Assembly (NCBI GenBank): GCA_019914945.1
Contig: CM034112.1
Coordinates: forward strand, 9,082,501 to 9,146,500
DNA length: 64,000 nt
Origin: Typha latifolia
Lineage: Eukaryota > Streptophyta > Magnoliopsida > Poales > Typhaceae
Reading direction: 5' to 3'
Shown here: positions 25,715 to 38,341 of the stretch, one piece after another
Layout of the letters: every line of letters starts with the position of its first letter
Numbering within the stretch: position 1 is the first letter of the stretch
Program-made: the position numbers and the translations under genes
The notes under the pieces: model-generated
The model's input: the letters and a program-made list of their open reading frames with translations, nothing else
Databases searched by the model: none
Told to the model about the DNA's origin: nothing

Positions 25715-26137
25715 AAGTAGAGGGTGTGATGAATTATCCACATTTTCTACGTAAAATTTTAGTATAATTAACATACTTATTTATAGTTAGTAATCAAATA
25801 TAAACTTTTGTATAAATTTATTCAAGGAATTATTATATTTTACAACTAAATAATAAAATATGAGTACAATTGTAGATATATATAATTTATATTTAAGTGA
25901 AGTACATAAAGTTATCCTCAAAAAAAATATTTTGTATAAAAGAATTAATTGTGCATCTCACATGTTAATAAATTATTAATCCGCTCTCTATGCTAACGGA
26001 TTCGGATCCATTAAACCTACAATCAAAAGTAGCCGCTTTGGCACACCCCTCACGTGTGTTTTCCGAGGGTTTCCTTCCCTCTCCTCTCCGCTACTCGTTG
26101 CCAAACACTTTCATTTCTCCTTCTTCTTCCCCAAGAA

Positions 26138-29100
26138 ATGGCGATGTGGAGAGCCAAATCCCTCCATCTCCCTCTCCGCTCCTCTCTCGTCTACGTCGCC
26201 TCTCTTAACTCCCCCATCTCCCACGCTGACCTCCTCCCCTCCTCTCTCCTCCCTCTCCTCCGCCATTACCGCGGTGGCCGCTCTCGCGACGACTTCTCCT
26301 CTTCCAGGTATTTAAAGCCCTAATATCCGAGATATCTTCTCTCTCTTCTTTATCTCTCAGCTCTTCTTATTGTGTAGGTTCGAGCAGCCGTCCACGCCGA
26401 CGAATTGGGGGGTCCGCATCGTGCCGGAGAAGAAGGCCTACGTGGTGGAAAGGTTTGGGAAGTATTTGAGAACCCTCGATTCCGGGATCCATCTCCTCGT
26501 GCCGCTCGTCGACCGGATCGCCTACGTCCATTCCCTCAAGGAGGAGGCGATTCCGATACCGGATCAGTCCGCCATCACCAAGGACAATGTCAGCATACTA
26601 ATTGATGGCGTCCTCTATGTCAAGGTCGAAGCTTGCCAAAATTTTCTCTTTAAGTCTCGGTTTTGTCTCGTGCTTGGTGAATTCGCGTGATTCTATTTGT
26701 GTGTTATTTGATTTGTTGCAGATTGTTGATCCGATTCTTGCTTCTTATGGTGTGGAGAATCCGATATTTGCCGTGATCCAGCTGGCGCAGACTACAATGA
26801 GGAGCGAGCTGGGGAAGATCACGCTGGATAAGACGTTCGAGGAGAGGGACACGCTCAATGAGAACATCGTGGTATGGTTTTTTTTCCTTGTTTTGTTTTC
26901 CGTGAGTTACATTCTTAATTTGGAGTTTGCTAAATTGCTAGGTTATGTCAGTAATCTTAAAGTCAGATTCTGATGGTTACCGACATTAATTTCGTTGGTT
27001 CGTGATTACATTCTATGGAAAGGAGATTCTGTATCTTGCTCTTTTGTACATAATCCCAACCGATGTTGCATATTCATAACTGATGCCTTTGTCCCGCTGA
27101 ATGTAATTACTGATTTAGGTACAATCCCACAGTTTGTCTGGTTGATGATTTTGAGTATATTTATCCCTATCTTAAAAGGTAAAAAACATATCAGATCTTG
27201 GACATGTGATGCTTCTGACAAACAATGCCCATAGTTTCACTTCACGGTAACCCCTTGGATGTTTGTGTTTGTTTGTCTTACACTTCAAAGAGTAGTTGGT
27301 GGCACAATTTTCTATATGTTGGCTCTTAGTGCTGCCAAGAGATATTTTTTTGTTTGTCAAGCTCAAATGTTTTTCTTACGTTAGTTTAGTTTTTGTTTTG
27401 CGTACTTATATCAATTGTTTCACCTGATAGAACTCATTAAGTTCTTGTAGTGTGATGTTTTTGAGTTTAACCTTTGGTGTATCAATGAAGGGGTGTGCAA
27501 ATCTTGCATATCCTGAAAGTGAATTGAGCTACTTCACTAATTCCAAAAGATGCCAGAAGATTATATCGAGTTATATCTACCAAGTCAATCCATGGCTGCA
27601 GGGGTATGCTTGTGGTCGGTAAGGATCAACATTGCATTCAGTCAGAAAATTGATAAGATTTTGGAACAATTGCGGAGTTATTGATGAAAGGTTGATAATT
27701 TAAAAGGCCATCAATTAGAGCTAATTGGTTGTTTGTATTTGTTAATAGTCATCCCTTTGTGTAGATATTGTAGGTTAATCATTTTAATAATATAGAGAAT
27801 GCAAATTTGTTTTGGTATTACATATGTTATTGAGTGGCAGAGTTTTATCTCAAGTAGTCTTTTGTTTTATAAGACTTGTGTATAAAATATAGAGGTTCCT
27901 GTGAAATTTGAAACATCATCCATCTTTGATGAGGTCTTTAGTCAGTGGAGGACTCTGAAACAAGTGGGAACAATGCGATCTTTCCATGATTTTTTTTTTC
28001 TATCAATGGTTGAATTTGCTTCCCTATCTTATAGGAAAGTCAGCTGCTATGGCAACAATTCATGAAGGTAAAGAATAAGTGTATATATATTTGGTTGGCG
28101 CTTCCAACTATCAGATGTCCTATAGTTAGGTTGTTTTGTCTTCATCTAGTTAGGTTGTCTAATTTTGTGTCAAAGCTGCCTCTGTTGTGAAAAGAACCTA
28201 GAAATTTAAAATGGCTGCATCTATGAAAGTTTGTGCTTGCTTTTAGCCTTTCAGGGTACAGTCCATCAAGGTAAGTACCGATTTATCTCAGATCTGAAAT
28301 TGAATGTGGAAAGACAAAGTGAATTTTGCAACTTAGAACTGCAAAAAAGGTCCTGTTGGGAACTTATTTTGGCTTTGAATCTGAAGTGAAAGTGTAAGGA
28401 GGAGATTTAGGAAATGATGAAGAGATAAGGAATACATTGAGAGATTAAAGAAAGAAAGAAATAGAGAAAGAAAGAAATAGAGAAAGAAAGGAAGATAGAA
28501 AGAAATAAGAAAACTAACTATTTTTAAGTCAACGTCTCCAAGATTTGAAATTTACATTAAATTAAGCCCATTTATATATCAAGCCTGTAAGGAAGCTCTA
28601 TCTAACTACTGCATCATTAGTTCTAAAAAAGGGCAAAGAGGAGGAAAAAGTCAGGAATTGTACCCACCCATGGCATGTCCATATGTCAATATTGATATTC
28701 TATTAGGGCATCCGATCATCCTCATTCTTTGAATCTTGTACCTGTGATGTATCAAAAAGTATGTTTCCTCATGGTTTAGTAGTAATACTTTGTTAGTCTT
28801 GAGTTCATTTTCATTGTGTTAGCAAGAGTTTGTAGTGATATTGTCTGTACGTTGGCTTTAATGCTACTATGGATAATATTATTTTTCTTATGGCATTCGG
28901 CTTTCTTGATGTTGAGCTCTCATGTATATTGCCCACTTGCTAGAGGTCATATATGTTACTGTATGTTATTGAAATACCTGCAGTTTATCACATGCCCCTC
29001 AAGTGAGATTATCATTACATGAGTCTCACGTGGAGGCTATGATGGCTAACAACATAAGATTCAAACATAACAAAAAAATAATAGAAACACAAAAGAGCCT

Positions 29101-32100
29101 GCAGGCCGCAACAATCCATCGATGGTACAATAACAGGACATAATTCTCGAATACAAGGGCAGGCTGTCTTGCGCACATCTTGCGCACATCCTCTGTGCTA
29201 ATCTGAAGCTGGTGGTAATCCGTTCTCAAATTGATCTTAGAGAACACCTAGACTCTCAAAGGTAGTCAAAGAGGTCCTAGATGCGGGGTAATGGATATTT
29301 ATTCGTTATGATTAATTGAATTAACTCCTGATAATCGATGCATAGGCTTTAGAGTGCCATCCCATCTTGACAAAGAGCATTAGGAACCCCAAGGAGACAC
29401 ATTGGGGTGAATGAAGCCTTTGACCCACAAATTGTCAACCTATTTCCAGAGCTTTGCCATCTTCGTATGAGCCATCTGATAGGGAGCTTTTGAGACAAAT
29501 TCTGCCCTAAGAACTAGGACGATGGCGAACCTGACCCTTTAGATGGGGGGCAATCTTTGGATTATGGAATGAAGTTTCGACCGATCCCGATTCATATTGC
29601 TGAAATAGTTTGGCTGATCTTTAATAGGGAGCTTTTGAGACAGATTTTGCCCCAAGAAATAGGACGATTGCTAACCTGACCTTTTAGTTGGGGAGCAATC
29701 TTTGAATTATGGAATGAAGTTTTTATCGATCCAATTCATATTGCTAAAATAGTTTGGCTGATCTCTAATTTGAATCATCTGAAATGGACGATCGATTTAG
29801 TCGATTTGGTTGGTATGTATTGTTTTTTCAAGTTGCCTATCTTAGTCTCGAAATTGATACTTAAAACCTCACTTTGAATATCCTCAGAAAAAAACATCAG
29901 CGAACTTATAAACAATCGCAATGTTGGCCAAACAGTGAGATGCTTAGGGCACACTAATCATATTCTCCAAGAGGCCAAAGTAGTCCCCATGAACTAGACA
30001 CGGGGCATGAAATGCCGAAAAGTGCTAGGAGAAGATACCTGAATGCGTCTTCCAAAGTTGTTATTCTTATCTGTTGCTAGGTTGCAACACTACCTCATAA
30101 AAACAATCAATGCTAGCATAGTACGCCACTACCTCACCATTCCTAAACTCATGTTAAAATCTTGCATATTCAAGAGTAGGGGGTCTAGTAAGTTACACCA
30201 CTCTCCAAAATCGATCGTGCAAGATTTAAACAGTTGATCTATCTTAAAGCCATACTCCATAGGTGTGGATATTGAAAGAGGCTCCTTGAAGGGCTCAATT
30301 ATATGATCAACTTGTTACATAAAAAAATAAGCAACAAAAGAATGTGTGGTCCTCGTGCCATAACCTCAACAAACTAAGAAAACTAAGTTATGATACTTGT
30401 TGCCACCTGGTTGGTTGCCATGACATCTTGCTTTGTTATCATGAAAACTCGATGGGTATGGCTAGCTTCGGTAGATATCCGACATCGGCCTCTGGAAGAA
30501 GGAACTTGAGAGGCTCTATATATGATGGTAGTAGAGTGCGGGGCTAGCGTAGCATATAGCAATGCGCATCTCACACTTATATGGCCTGATTGTTTGCATT
30601 GATAGCAGTTGTCCTAAATAGGCAATTGAGAGCACTTTGTCGCTATATGATTCTTCTGACCATAGTTGTGGCATCCTTTGGTCCTGAAAGGTCTAATGCT
30701 TTATCAAACCCATTAGTGTAGGCTTTAATACATATATTCAAATAAAAAATATCTCTAAATATTTTAAAAAATAAATATATTAGAGGTGTTCTTTAAAATT
30801 CATTTTTGTATGAAGATAATGTGAGACGTTATAATGAACAATACTATTAATAGTTGAATTTTGAAGATTATCAACAATATCTGATGCAACGTCGACAAAT
30901 GAAGTTTTTGATTCTCTCCATAATTCTACGTTCAACTAGATATTAGTTTTAATTATTAAATTATTATCAATTAATGAATATATTTAATTATTTTATATGT
31001 TTAATAATATTTTTATTTGACTAATGTTATATCTTTAATTAAATAGGATATTTATAAAAATAATCTACGTTTAAAAGATTCTAATGTAGGCTTTAATATA
31101 TATATTCAAATAAAAAAAAACTAAGGATTGATATGCCGAAGACCTAAAAATATCTCTAAATACCCTAAAAATCAGCATGTTCTGTGCTGACCGGCATGAC
31201 TGTTGTTGCACTCACTTTTTCCATCTAGAATCCTGTATAATAATACATAATGACAAATTGTAGCTCTGTGGACATCTGGTCATTAATTTTATTTTGTGAA
31301 ACTTCCCATCTGTTTCTTCAATGCTAGTTAGGATACTTGTGAGCATTAATTCATTTTTTTTAAAGAACCATTAGTTGCATTTGGTGAGCATGAACGGCTA
31401 TGCATATTCTTTTTTGGTTCATAATATAATAGAATGAGTTTCTGCAACAGAGAGCTATCAATGAGGCTGCCACAGCCTGGGGTCTTAAGTGTCTGCGTTA
31501 TGAAATAAGTAAGTATATGCATGCTGAGTTATTCTTCTTGTAATGTTTTCTTTGTTTAAGATTGATTTGCATGTCTTACTCAAGCTTCTATTTTACAGGG
31601 GATATATCTCCTCCACCTGGAGTGAAGGCAGCTATGGAAATGCAAGCTGAAGCAGAAAGAAGAAGACGTGCCCAAGTTCTTGAGTCAGAAGGTGATTATT
31701 ATAAAATCAATAGGTTCATTTGTTTGTTATTTCTATGTACTGTTACTAATTCATCTCTTCTAGAGGTTTTTTTTCTTTTTCTTCTTTGTCAGTATGGTAA
31801 ATATAGTGGTGTCTTTATTGGAGAAAATTGAAAAATAGAGAATTTTATGCATTTTGTTGCGACCCTTGGAAGCTGGACCTACATTTTCATCTTGTATAAT
31901 ATATTCTAGATGCTTCAATTTCATTTGATGCAAACAGGAGAGAGACAAGCTAACATTAACATTGCTGACGGGAAAAAGAGTTCTGTGATTTTGGCATCAG
32001 AAGCTGCAATGATGGATCAGGTGAATAGGGCTAAAGGTATGCATGCTGTCTCCTTATATATATAGTTTCTAGCATTGCATATACCCTTGATATGCATGGA

Positions 32101-33771
32101 CAATCCTTTTAGACCCTTCTTGATTATAAATCATAATAATAGCTTCTTTTGGATCTATGTAAAAGAGTCTGGACCACTTTGTTGATTAGGATCCCTGAAA
32201 TTTTTCCTTCTTGTGTATCGTCAAAGTATTCTATCTTAGGTACTTCTTGTTCATCAAGCATATATTGCCATTAAGTTCTCACTTCTCTCTGGAAAAAATA
32301 AAAAATAAATATTATTAATTTAATAAACAAAAAATATATAAATACCTTTAACTGAAGAAATGCATGGATGCAAGAGTAAGATTATTATTATTTTTTTTTA
32401 TGAAACTTCGTTTAAGGATATCCATGCCAAAAAATAGAAGTGTTTTGAGGGATTTATGTATAAATATCAACTTTAGATGGGTACACACGTAAACAAAAGA
32501 TTTTTAGTGGGTAAAGTACTTCAAAATTTCCTACCCTTTTTTTTCTTAGCCTAGTGATTAATGTGGTAAAAACAAACTTATCAAGTAATATGGAACCTCA
32601 TTGAATAATTGTAGTTTGTTCGTTGATGACCAATTCAGGGTGGTCCACACACACCCCCACCCCCACCCCCACACCAAAGAAAGAAAAAAATCATCCTTGT
32701 TTTAGTTGTAGCTTCATCACATATTCGTGATAGTATCTATCTATATATTCATATGAGTCATCTATATTAGTACTCTGGGGACTATATGACAATCTTTTTC
32801 TAAGTATCATTAATAAAAAATTTCATTATGCCTATCAGAATGCATGTGAAGTCTGTTCTTTGAAGCACTGATTCAGTTGTAATGTGCATGCTTTCTTGTG
32901 CCCCTTATTTATTTTACTTTTTCACTGGACAAGTGTCTGGGAAACAACTATTTAGGATATCAATTTCTGAACTTGCTCTCTGGTTAAACTTGTACCAAGA
33001 TTTGGGCTGACTCATCTCTGATGAATCCACCAGGAGAGGCTGAAGCTATTCTTGCTAGATCACGAGCAACTGCAGAAGGACTCAGGGTTTTGTCAGAAGC
33101 CATGAAAGCAGAGGGTGGTGCTGAGGTTAGATTTCTGTTGCCTTTTTAATATCTGATTCTTTTTCTGGATTCATTCCGTGTGAAGTGTGAACTGAATTTT
33201 ATGACATGGTCATCGCAGGTACTGTCTCAGTAGGTTAGCCTATTGTAGATCTAGATGCTTTCCATTTTCCAAACTTTAGCTTCCTTTCTTGGTTAAGTAT
33301 TACTTTATCTGAAAGATCAATTGTCTTCTCTTTTATCACTCTTTAGGCAGCAAGTTTAAGAATCGCGGAGCAATACATCACAGCATTTGGTTCTATTGCC
33401 AAGGAGGTGAAGCAACGAACTTGTGATAATTAATTTATAAAACTAAAGTCTGATAAACCATTGATCATTGTTATGTTTTGCTTCCTCACTCCACCATGCA
33501 GGGAACCACGATGTTGCTCCCAAGTGCTGCTGGAAATCCTTCTGCTATGATAGCACAAGCTCTAGCTATATACCGACAACTCGGTGTCCACAATTCTCAT
33601 TTGTCACAAGGTGAGAGACACCAGAAGGAAGGTGCAGATGAGAACAAAACCAATGGCCTCCCAGAACCTAGTGGTTTTGAATCTACATATACATATACTG
33701 CACCTGTCCATAGTGATGATTCTGCCGAGAGCGTCTTCTCTCTCCAGAGTCCACCAAAAGGACTGAGTTAG
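26138..33771 (+). CDS. SLP: Stomatin-like protein, mitochondrial (SPFH/prohibitin family)
   Basis: Nine exons in frame: 26138-26307, 26378-26624, 26722-26871, 31451-31508, 31599-31691, 31938-32036, 33034-33125, 33347-33406, 33502-33771; 412 residues, GT-AG introns. The Arg-rich N-terminus [16 protein letters not shown] fits a mitochondrial presequence. The SPFH domain follows: [71 protein letters not shown] helical stalk and C-terminal part come next: [59 protein letters not shown] and MLLPS. It matches plant SLP1/SLP2, which form large inner-membrane complexes linked to respiratory supercomplex assembly. Intron 3 (4.6 kb) is enlarged by a decayed Ty3/gypsy element. The Ser/Thr-rich tail after residue 345 varies in the family. 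Confidence 0.95.
28448..28505 (+). repeat. GAAA-rich short tandem repeat
   Basis: About three copies of a 16-bp unit (AGAAAGAAAGAAATAG) followed by degenerate copies, in intron 3 of the stomatin-like gene. Confidence 0.7.
29026..30710 (-). mobile_element. Decayed Ty3/gypsy retrotransposon inside stomatin-like gene intron 3
   Basis: Minus-strand order is gag then pol. A gag zinc knuckle and following region lie at about 30380-30690 (degenerate CH-YGQKNH then [14 protein letters not shown]). Reverse-transcriptase pieces lie at about 29026-29530: [13 protein letters not shown], then [15 protein letters not shown], which is the classic gypsy KIDLRSGYHQL block. Most of the protease and the RT catalytic half are gone and several frameshifts interrupt it. 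It is antisense to the host gene. No LTRs are recognisable. Confidence 0.8.
30712..31118 (+). repeat. Direct repeat flanking a 330-bp AT-rich segment
   Basis: GTAGGCTTTAATAYATATAT plus TCAAATAAAAA occurs at about 30718-30748 and again at 31085-31118. Each is followed within 50 bp by AATATCTCTAAATA. This may mark a duplication at the edge of the gypsy insertion or a small insertion. Confidence 0.55.
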
Positions 33772-35839
33772 TTGGCGGCGGGTTCGACCAGTTTAAAAGA
33801 AAAAGATTCAGCTGTTCTTTTCTGAAAGGAACTGATATGAGATTTACATGCGTTTACTTTGTCCTGAGAAGCAGGTGAAGGGATTTTGATATTTTTGATG
33901 TTGTATCCTTAGTGTTGAAAAGAATTAGGGCAGGGCAATAAGTTAGACGATTGTCTTTCTTCGCATGATCAGAGTAGTTTCATTTATTTTTACTTTTTCT
34001 TTTTCCCTGGTAAAGCCAATTTGCATACAAGGAGATACTGGTCATTTGTAGCTGGATTCTGATATAATGTGCTGATATCCATTCTTGGTCAATCATGAAT
34101 TTGGTGGAGAAAAATTAAATATTTGTCATCCATTTTTACTAATTTAAAGATTCAACAAATTTACAGGAAAAAGAATATTAGGTGCTGATTGGATTGCAAG
34201 CCACGGCCCACTCGTTAGGTATCAGTTCTTTTTGCAAGATTAAAGGGGATTATGAACATATTTCCTCAGATCTTAGGGACCTTTTGAATTTTGACTCTCG
34301 GGAGATGTAAGTAGCTGTTTGTGACTCCTTTAAATTAAAAAAAAACATAGAATATAAAAACAGGGAATGAGCATCATTATACATATAGAAATGTGAGTGA
34401 TAATAGGAGAGCCACAGAAGCTTATAAGCTTGCTATTGCTTAATCACATAGGATTAATTAGCATTTTCCCTATAAACCTTTCAATATGTTATATTTATTA
34501 CATGGAAACATTATTTTAGAGCAGCTACAGTATTGCATTCAAGTTCAGGCATAGGAAGAAGAACTCAATGTTTGCCTACAATCACATGTACCTTTTAAAA
34601 AGAATGCAATAAGCTGCATACTCGGAACTAAATTATAATATATAAGGTTTTTTTTGTTTTGAGTTTAGGATCCTTCTGAACTGATTTAGGGACTTCTAAA
34701 CTTGTTCGTCTTTTTTATCTTTAATTAAATTTATTTTTAAAAAAATTAACGCTAAAAAATAAGACTAACTAATCGATTACGGGACTTAAACCCTAAAGAT
34801 TTGACATCTCGCTAGTTAATCCCATTTTTGAAGTGCCAGATTGAAACTTAAATTTCAGCGGATTTGTCTCCGAGCAGCTATGATCAGCCGCCAAACGAAA
34901 TGGCTATTCTTTTTTATTCTGATTACATAAAAATTCTTTCTTTTTCGTACTTTTGATACTAATAATGAATTAGAATATCATACTAATTTAAAAAATACAG
35001 AAAAAATAGAGTGATTTTTGAAAATATTATTTGATGCTACTAAGATGTGGCCGAATTCTTAGTCTCCTATGATATGATTACCATCGTGGGAACGTAATTA
35101 GTTAATATTATTTAATTTTTTAAGTTGATTGATCTTTATAAAATATTTTATGAAAATTAAAAGCTAAATATGCTACATTTTTTGGATGCCTTGCTTAATT
35201 TTAACATTTTATTAGAACCTAAATTTAAGTAGACCAATCTTTGTAATGGTTTATATAAAGATAAAGATGACTCATGACTATGTTCTCATGTGCTAACTAT
35301 AAGAAATTTATATAAAGATTTTTTAATAATTATTTTATTACTTATGGCTTTTTAATATTTTTTTTTCTAGTAGTAAAAAGTAAATAAAATAAGATTTCTA
35401 ATTACTGCCGTCCGTGATATATTGACTATTTTTATGTTTACTATACTTTCAGAATATACTTGCACTTAGGGAACAGTTGACTGATGAACATAGAATTATT
35501 GAGACACCGCATAAAATAGATTATGCAAACGAAGTAATCTATTTTTCTCTCTTTCTCCATTTTTTTTCTTAAATTTTGGTACTTGGTTGCAGAAATCTTC
35601 CTTAATACACAGTTTCGAGGAGTGATCTCTGCAAGCTTGTCATGTACTCGTGTTTTCTTTTTGAATTGATTTGGGGTTTTTGAGATTTTTTGGAGCAAGG
35701 ATGGTGGTTGGCAGGTAAAGGTGTCACCTTTTTGTGTTTGGATTTGTATGTGGGGCTTTGTGGAAGGCTCTCTATTAAAATTGCTTGCTTGGGCCAATTC
35801 CTCGTGAGATCAATGGCTGTGCTGAGCTGAGAGCATTGT
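33772..35839. other. Intergenic region between the stomatin-like gene and the PPR gene
   Basis: No gene supported. Contains the stomatin-like gene 3' UTR, the left arm of a large inverted repeat and AT-rich sequence. The stretch 35580-35840 is the likely promoter and leader of the PPR gene. Confidence 0.55.
34330..34597 (+). repeat. Left arm of an inverted repeat enclosing the PPR gene
   Basis: It is the inverted counterpart of 38056-38341. Long matching stretches include CAGGGAATGAGCATCATTAT, CTTATAAGCTTGCTATTGCT, TATTTATTACATGGAAACAT, TTCAGGCATAGGAAG and TGCCTACAATCACATGTAC. Identity is about 80-85% by eye with small indels. Confidence 0.85.
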
Positions 35840-37732
35840 ATGCTCATGCCGCCACCCATCACCGCCAACGCCGTCCACCGCGTTGCTGCTCTCATCGACT
35901 CAGCCACCCACCCCTCCCACCTTCTCCAACTCCACGCCCACCTCGTCCTCTCCGGTCTCCATCTCTCCCCCTTTCTCGCCACCAGGTTTCTCCACTCGTT
36001 TACTCTCTTCTCTTGCTCCTCCCTTCTCCTCTCCCACGCCCGCAAACTGTTCGATGAATTCCCCCACCCAAACATCTTCCTCTACAACGCCGCCATTCGC
36101 CTTCACGCCCGCCACAACTCTTTCATTTTTGCTCTCCGATTCTATCGCCGTATGCTTTCTCAATCCATCCGCCCCGATGGCTTCACCTTCCCCAGCGTCC
36201 TCAAGGCTTGCGGTGGCCTCCCGGCGCCAATTGTTGGACGAACTGTCCATGCCCACGTGCTCCGTCTCGGTTTTCTAGAGGAGGTTTTTATCCAGAACGG
36301 GCTTATTGCCATGTATGTGAAGTGCGGCGACTTGGATAGTGCCCGGAAGATGTTCGACAAAATGGAGGAGAGGAATGTTGTGTCCTGGACTTCGGCCATC
36401 TCAGGGTACGTCCAGAATGGCTCACCATTGGAGGCCCTTAGATTGTTTAGAATGATGCGGAGCACAGGTTCGGATGTTAGACCTGATTTTGTGGTGCTTG
36501 TTAGTGTTCTGAAGGCATACACGGATGTCGACGACTTGGAGCATGGCAAGTCGGTTCATGGGTTAGTGGTGAAAGGTGGGTTTGATAATGAGCTAGACTT
36601 GCTCGTTACTCTCACTGCCATGTATGCAAAGTGTGGGCATGTTCAGATTGCTAGGTCATTCTTTGATCAAGTGACATTACCCGACGTGATTCTCTGGAAT
36701 GCGATGATTTCTGGGTATGCTAAGAATGGCTATGCCAAGGAAGCAGTGGAGTTATTTCGGAGGATGATTGTGAGATCTGTGAGGCCTGATTCAATAACGA
36801 TAAGGTCAGCAATTTTAGCTTGTGCCCAAGTGGGCTCGCTTGAAGTTGCTAGGTGGATGGAAGATTACACTCATTGTAGTGAATTTGAGGATGATGTGTT
36901 CGTTAATACAGCGCTTATTGACATGTATGCAAAATGCGGAAGCATTGCTCATGCCCATGCAGTTTTTGAGAGGATACATGACAAGGATGTAGTTGTTTGG
37001 AGTGCTATTATTGTGGGTTATGGAATGCATGGTTGTGGTAGTGAAGCTATTAGTCTTTTTGAGGAGATGAAGTGTGCTGGGATCAGGCCTAATGATGTTA
37101 CATTCATAGGACTACTCTCGGCATGTAATCATGCAGGCTTAGTAGATGAAGGGTGGAAGTATTTCCACTCCATGAAAGATTATGGCATCATGCCTCGACA
37201 TCAACATTTTGCCTGCGTTGTGGATCTCCTTGCTCGTGCTGGTCGTCTTGAGCAGGCTTATGAATTTGTCCTTGATATGCCTATAGAGCCGGAGATAACG
37301 GTTTGGGGGGCATTACTCACAGCGTGCAAGATTTATGGCCATGTAAGTTTAGGCGAATATGCAGCTAAACATATATTCTGTCTTGAACCTTCAAATGCTG
37401 GGCACTATGTGCAGCTCTCAAATATTTATGCCTCCGCTGGCATGTGGAATGATGTTTCTAAGGTCCGTCTTATGATGAAAGATAAGGGGGTTATGAAGGG
37501 GATTGGCTGCAGTTCGATTGAGATAGACGGAGAGCTTCACTCATTCCGTGTTGGGGACAAACGACACCCAAGATCAAAGGAGATCTTCACTATGGCTGAT
37601 GAAATGGAGAGGAAGCTAAAAGATTCTGGATTTTTGCCGCATTTGGAGTCTGTCTTACTTGACCTTGACATCAATGAGAATGAAGAATTTTTATGTAATC
37701 AGAATGAAAGAATGGCCATTGCTTTTGGCTGA
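35840..37732 (+). CDS. MEF22: PLS-class pentatricopeptide repeat protein, MEF22-like, truncated DYW domain
   Basis: Intronless, 630 residues. About a dozen P, L and S repeats (for example NGLIAMYVKCGDLDSARKMF, NAMISGYAKNGYAKEAVELF, TALIDMYAKCGSIAHAHAVF) are followed by E and E+ motifs (WGALLTACKIYGH, GEYAAKHIF, GHYVQLSNIYASAG) and the start of a DYW deaminase domain. Collinear similarity to Arabidopsis At3g12770 (MEF22), a mitochondrial C-to-U RNA-editing factor, supports the assignment. Odd: the zinc-binding HxE motif reads Gln621-x-Glu623 and the frame stops at residue 630. The CxxC motif and C-terminal DYW tripeptide are absent, and nothing similar follows in any nearby frame. The protein can probably still bind RNA but would need a partner deaminase in trans. 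The start is the first ATG; the presequence looks short. Confidence 0.93.
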   Translation: MLMPPPITANAVHRVAALIDSATHPSHLLQLHAHLVLSGLHLSPFLATRFLHSFTLFSCSSLLLSHARKLFDEFPHPNIFLYNAAIRLHARHNSFIFALRFYRRMLSQSIRPDGFTFPSVLKACGGLPAPIVGRTVHAHVLRLGFLEEVFIQNGLIAMYVKCGDLDSARKMFDKMEERNVVSWTSAISGYVQNGSPLEALRLFRMMRSTGSDVRPDFVVLVSVLKAYTDVDDLEHGKSVHGLVVKGGFDNELDLLVTLTAMYAKCGHVQIARSFFDQVTLPDVILWNAMISGYAKNGYAKEAVELFRRMIVRSVRPDSITIRSAILACAQVGSLEVARWMEDYTHCSEFEDDVFVNTALIDMYAKCGSIAHAHAVFERIHDKDVVVWSAIIVGYGMHGCGSEAISLFEEMKCAGIRPNDVTFIGLLSACNHAGLVDEGWKYFHSMKDYGIMPRHQHFACVVDLLARAGRLEQAYEFVLDMPIEPEITVWGALLTACKIYGHVSLGEYAAKHIFCLEPSNAGHYVQLSNIYASAGMWNDVSKVRLMMKDKGVMKGIGCSSIEIDGELHSFRVGDKRHPRSKEIFTMADEMERKLKDSGFLPHLESVLLDLDINENEEFLCNQNERMAIAFG

Positions 37733-38055
37733 GCAGTACTACTCTGTGACAAATCTGCTGAAAAGTAATCTTGAATCTGGTTGAAAGAAAACTGCCGTCG
37801 GGGATAAAAAGAGAATCTGGCACTTGAATAGTGGGATTGTTCCTACAGGGATTGCTGGTGAGTTCTAGCTTTCATCTGAATCAACTAGCGAGACAGGTCA
37901 AATCTTTATATCTTATAAATTAATTCTGAGTTTGTAGCTTATTAAATGCACTTTGTTGTTATCTGATTGTTATATGCAACCAGTATCTAGTGCAGTTGGA
38001 TGGCCTATTTATCTTATTACATGGTGAGCCACATGACATTAGTGCCTAGTCAAGC

Positions 38056-38341
38056 CAAAAAGTACATGTGATTGTAGGCAAATATTGAATTCTGCTTCCT
38101 ATGCCTGAATTTGAATACGATATTGTAAGGTTGTAACTGCTCTAAAATAATGTTTCCATGTAATAAATATAATATATTGGCATTTGACTGGTATATGAAG
38201 AAAAAGCTAACTAATCCTATGGTATCTGATTAAGCAATAGCAAGCTTATAAGTTTTTTGGCTCTCAAATCATCACTCACATTTCTTAATGTATAATGATG
38301 CTCATTCCCTGTTTTTGATTTGAAAAAATTCTTTAATTTAG
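38056..38341 (-). repeat. Right arm of an inverted repeat enclosing the PPR gene
   Basis: Inverted counterpart of 34330-34597. The two arms are about 3.5 kb apart and bracket the whole PPR gene. The right arm begins about 320 bp after the PPR stop codon. Confidence 0.85.

Noticed and set aside
35602..36549. Several antisense open frames across the PPR gene 5' half
   Set aside because: Shadows of the GC-rich coding strand.
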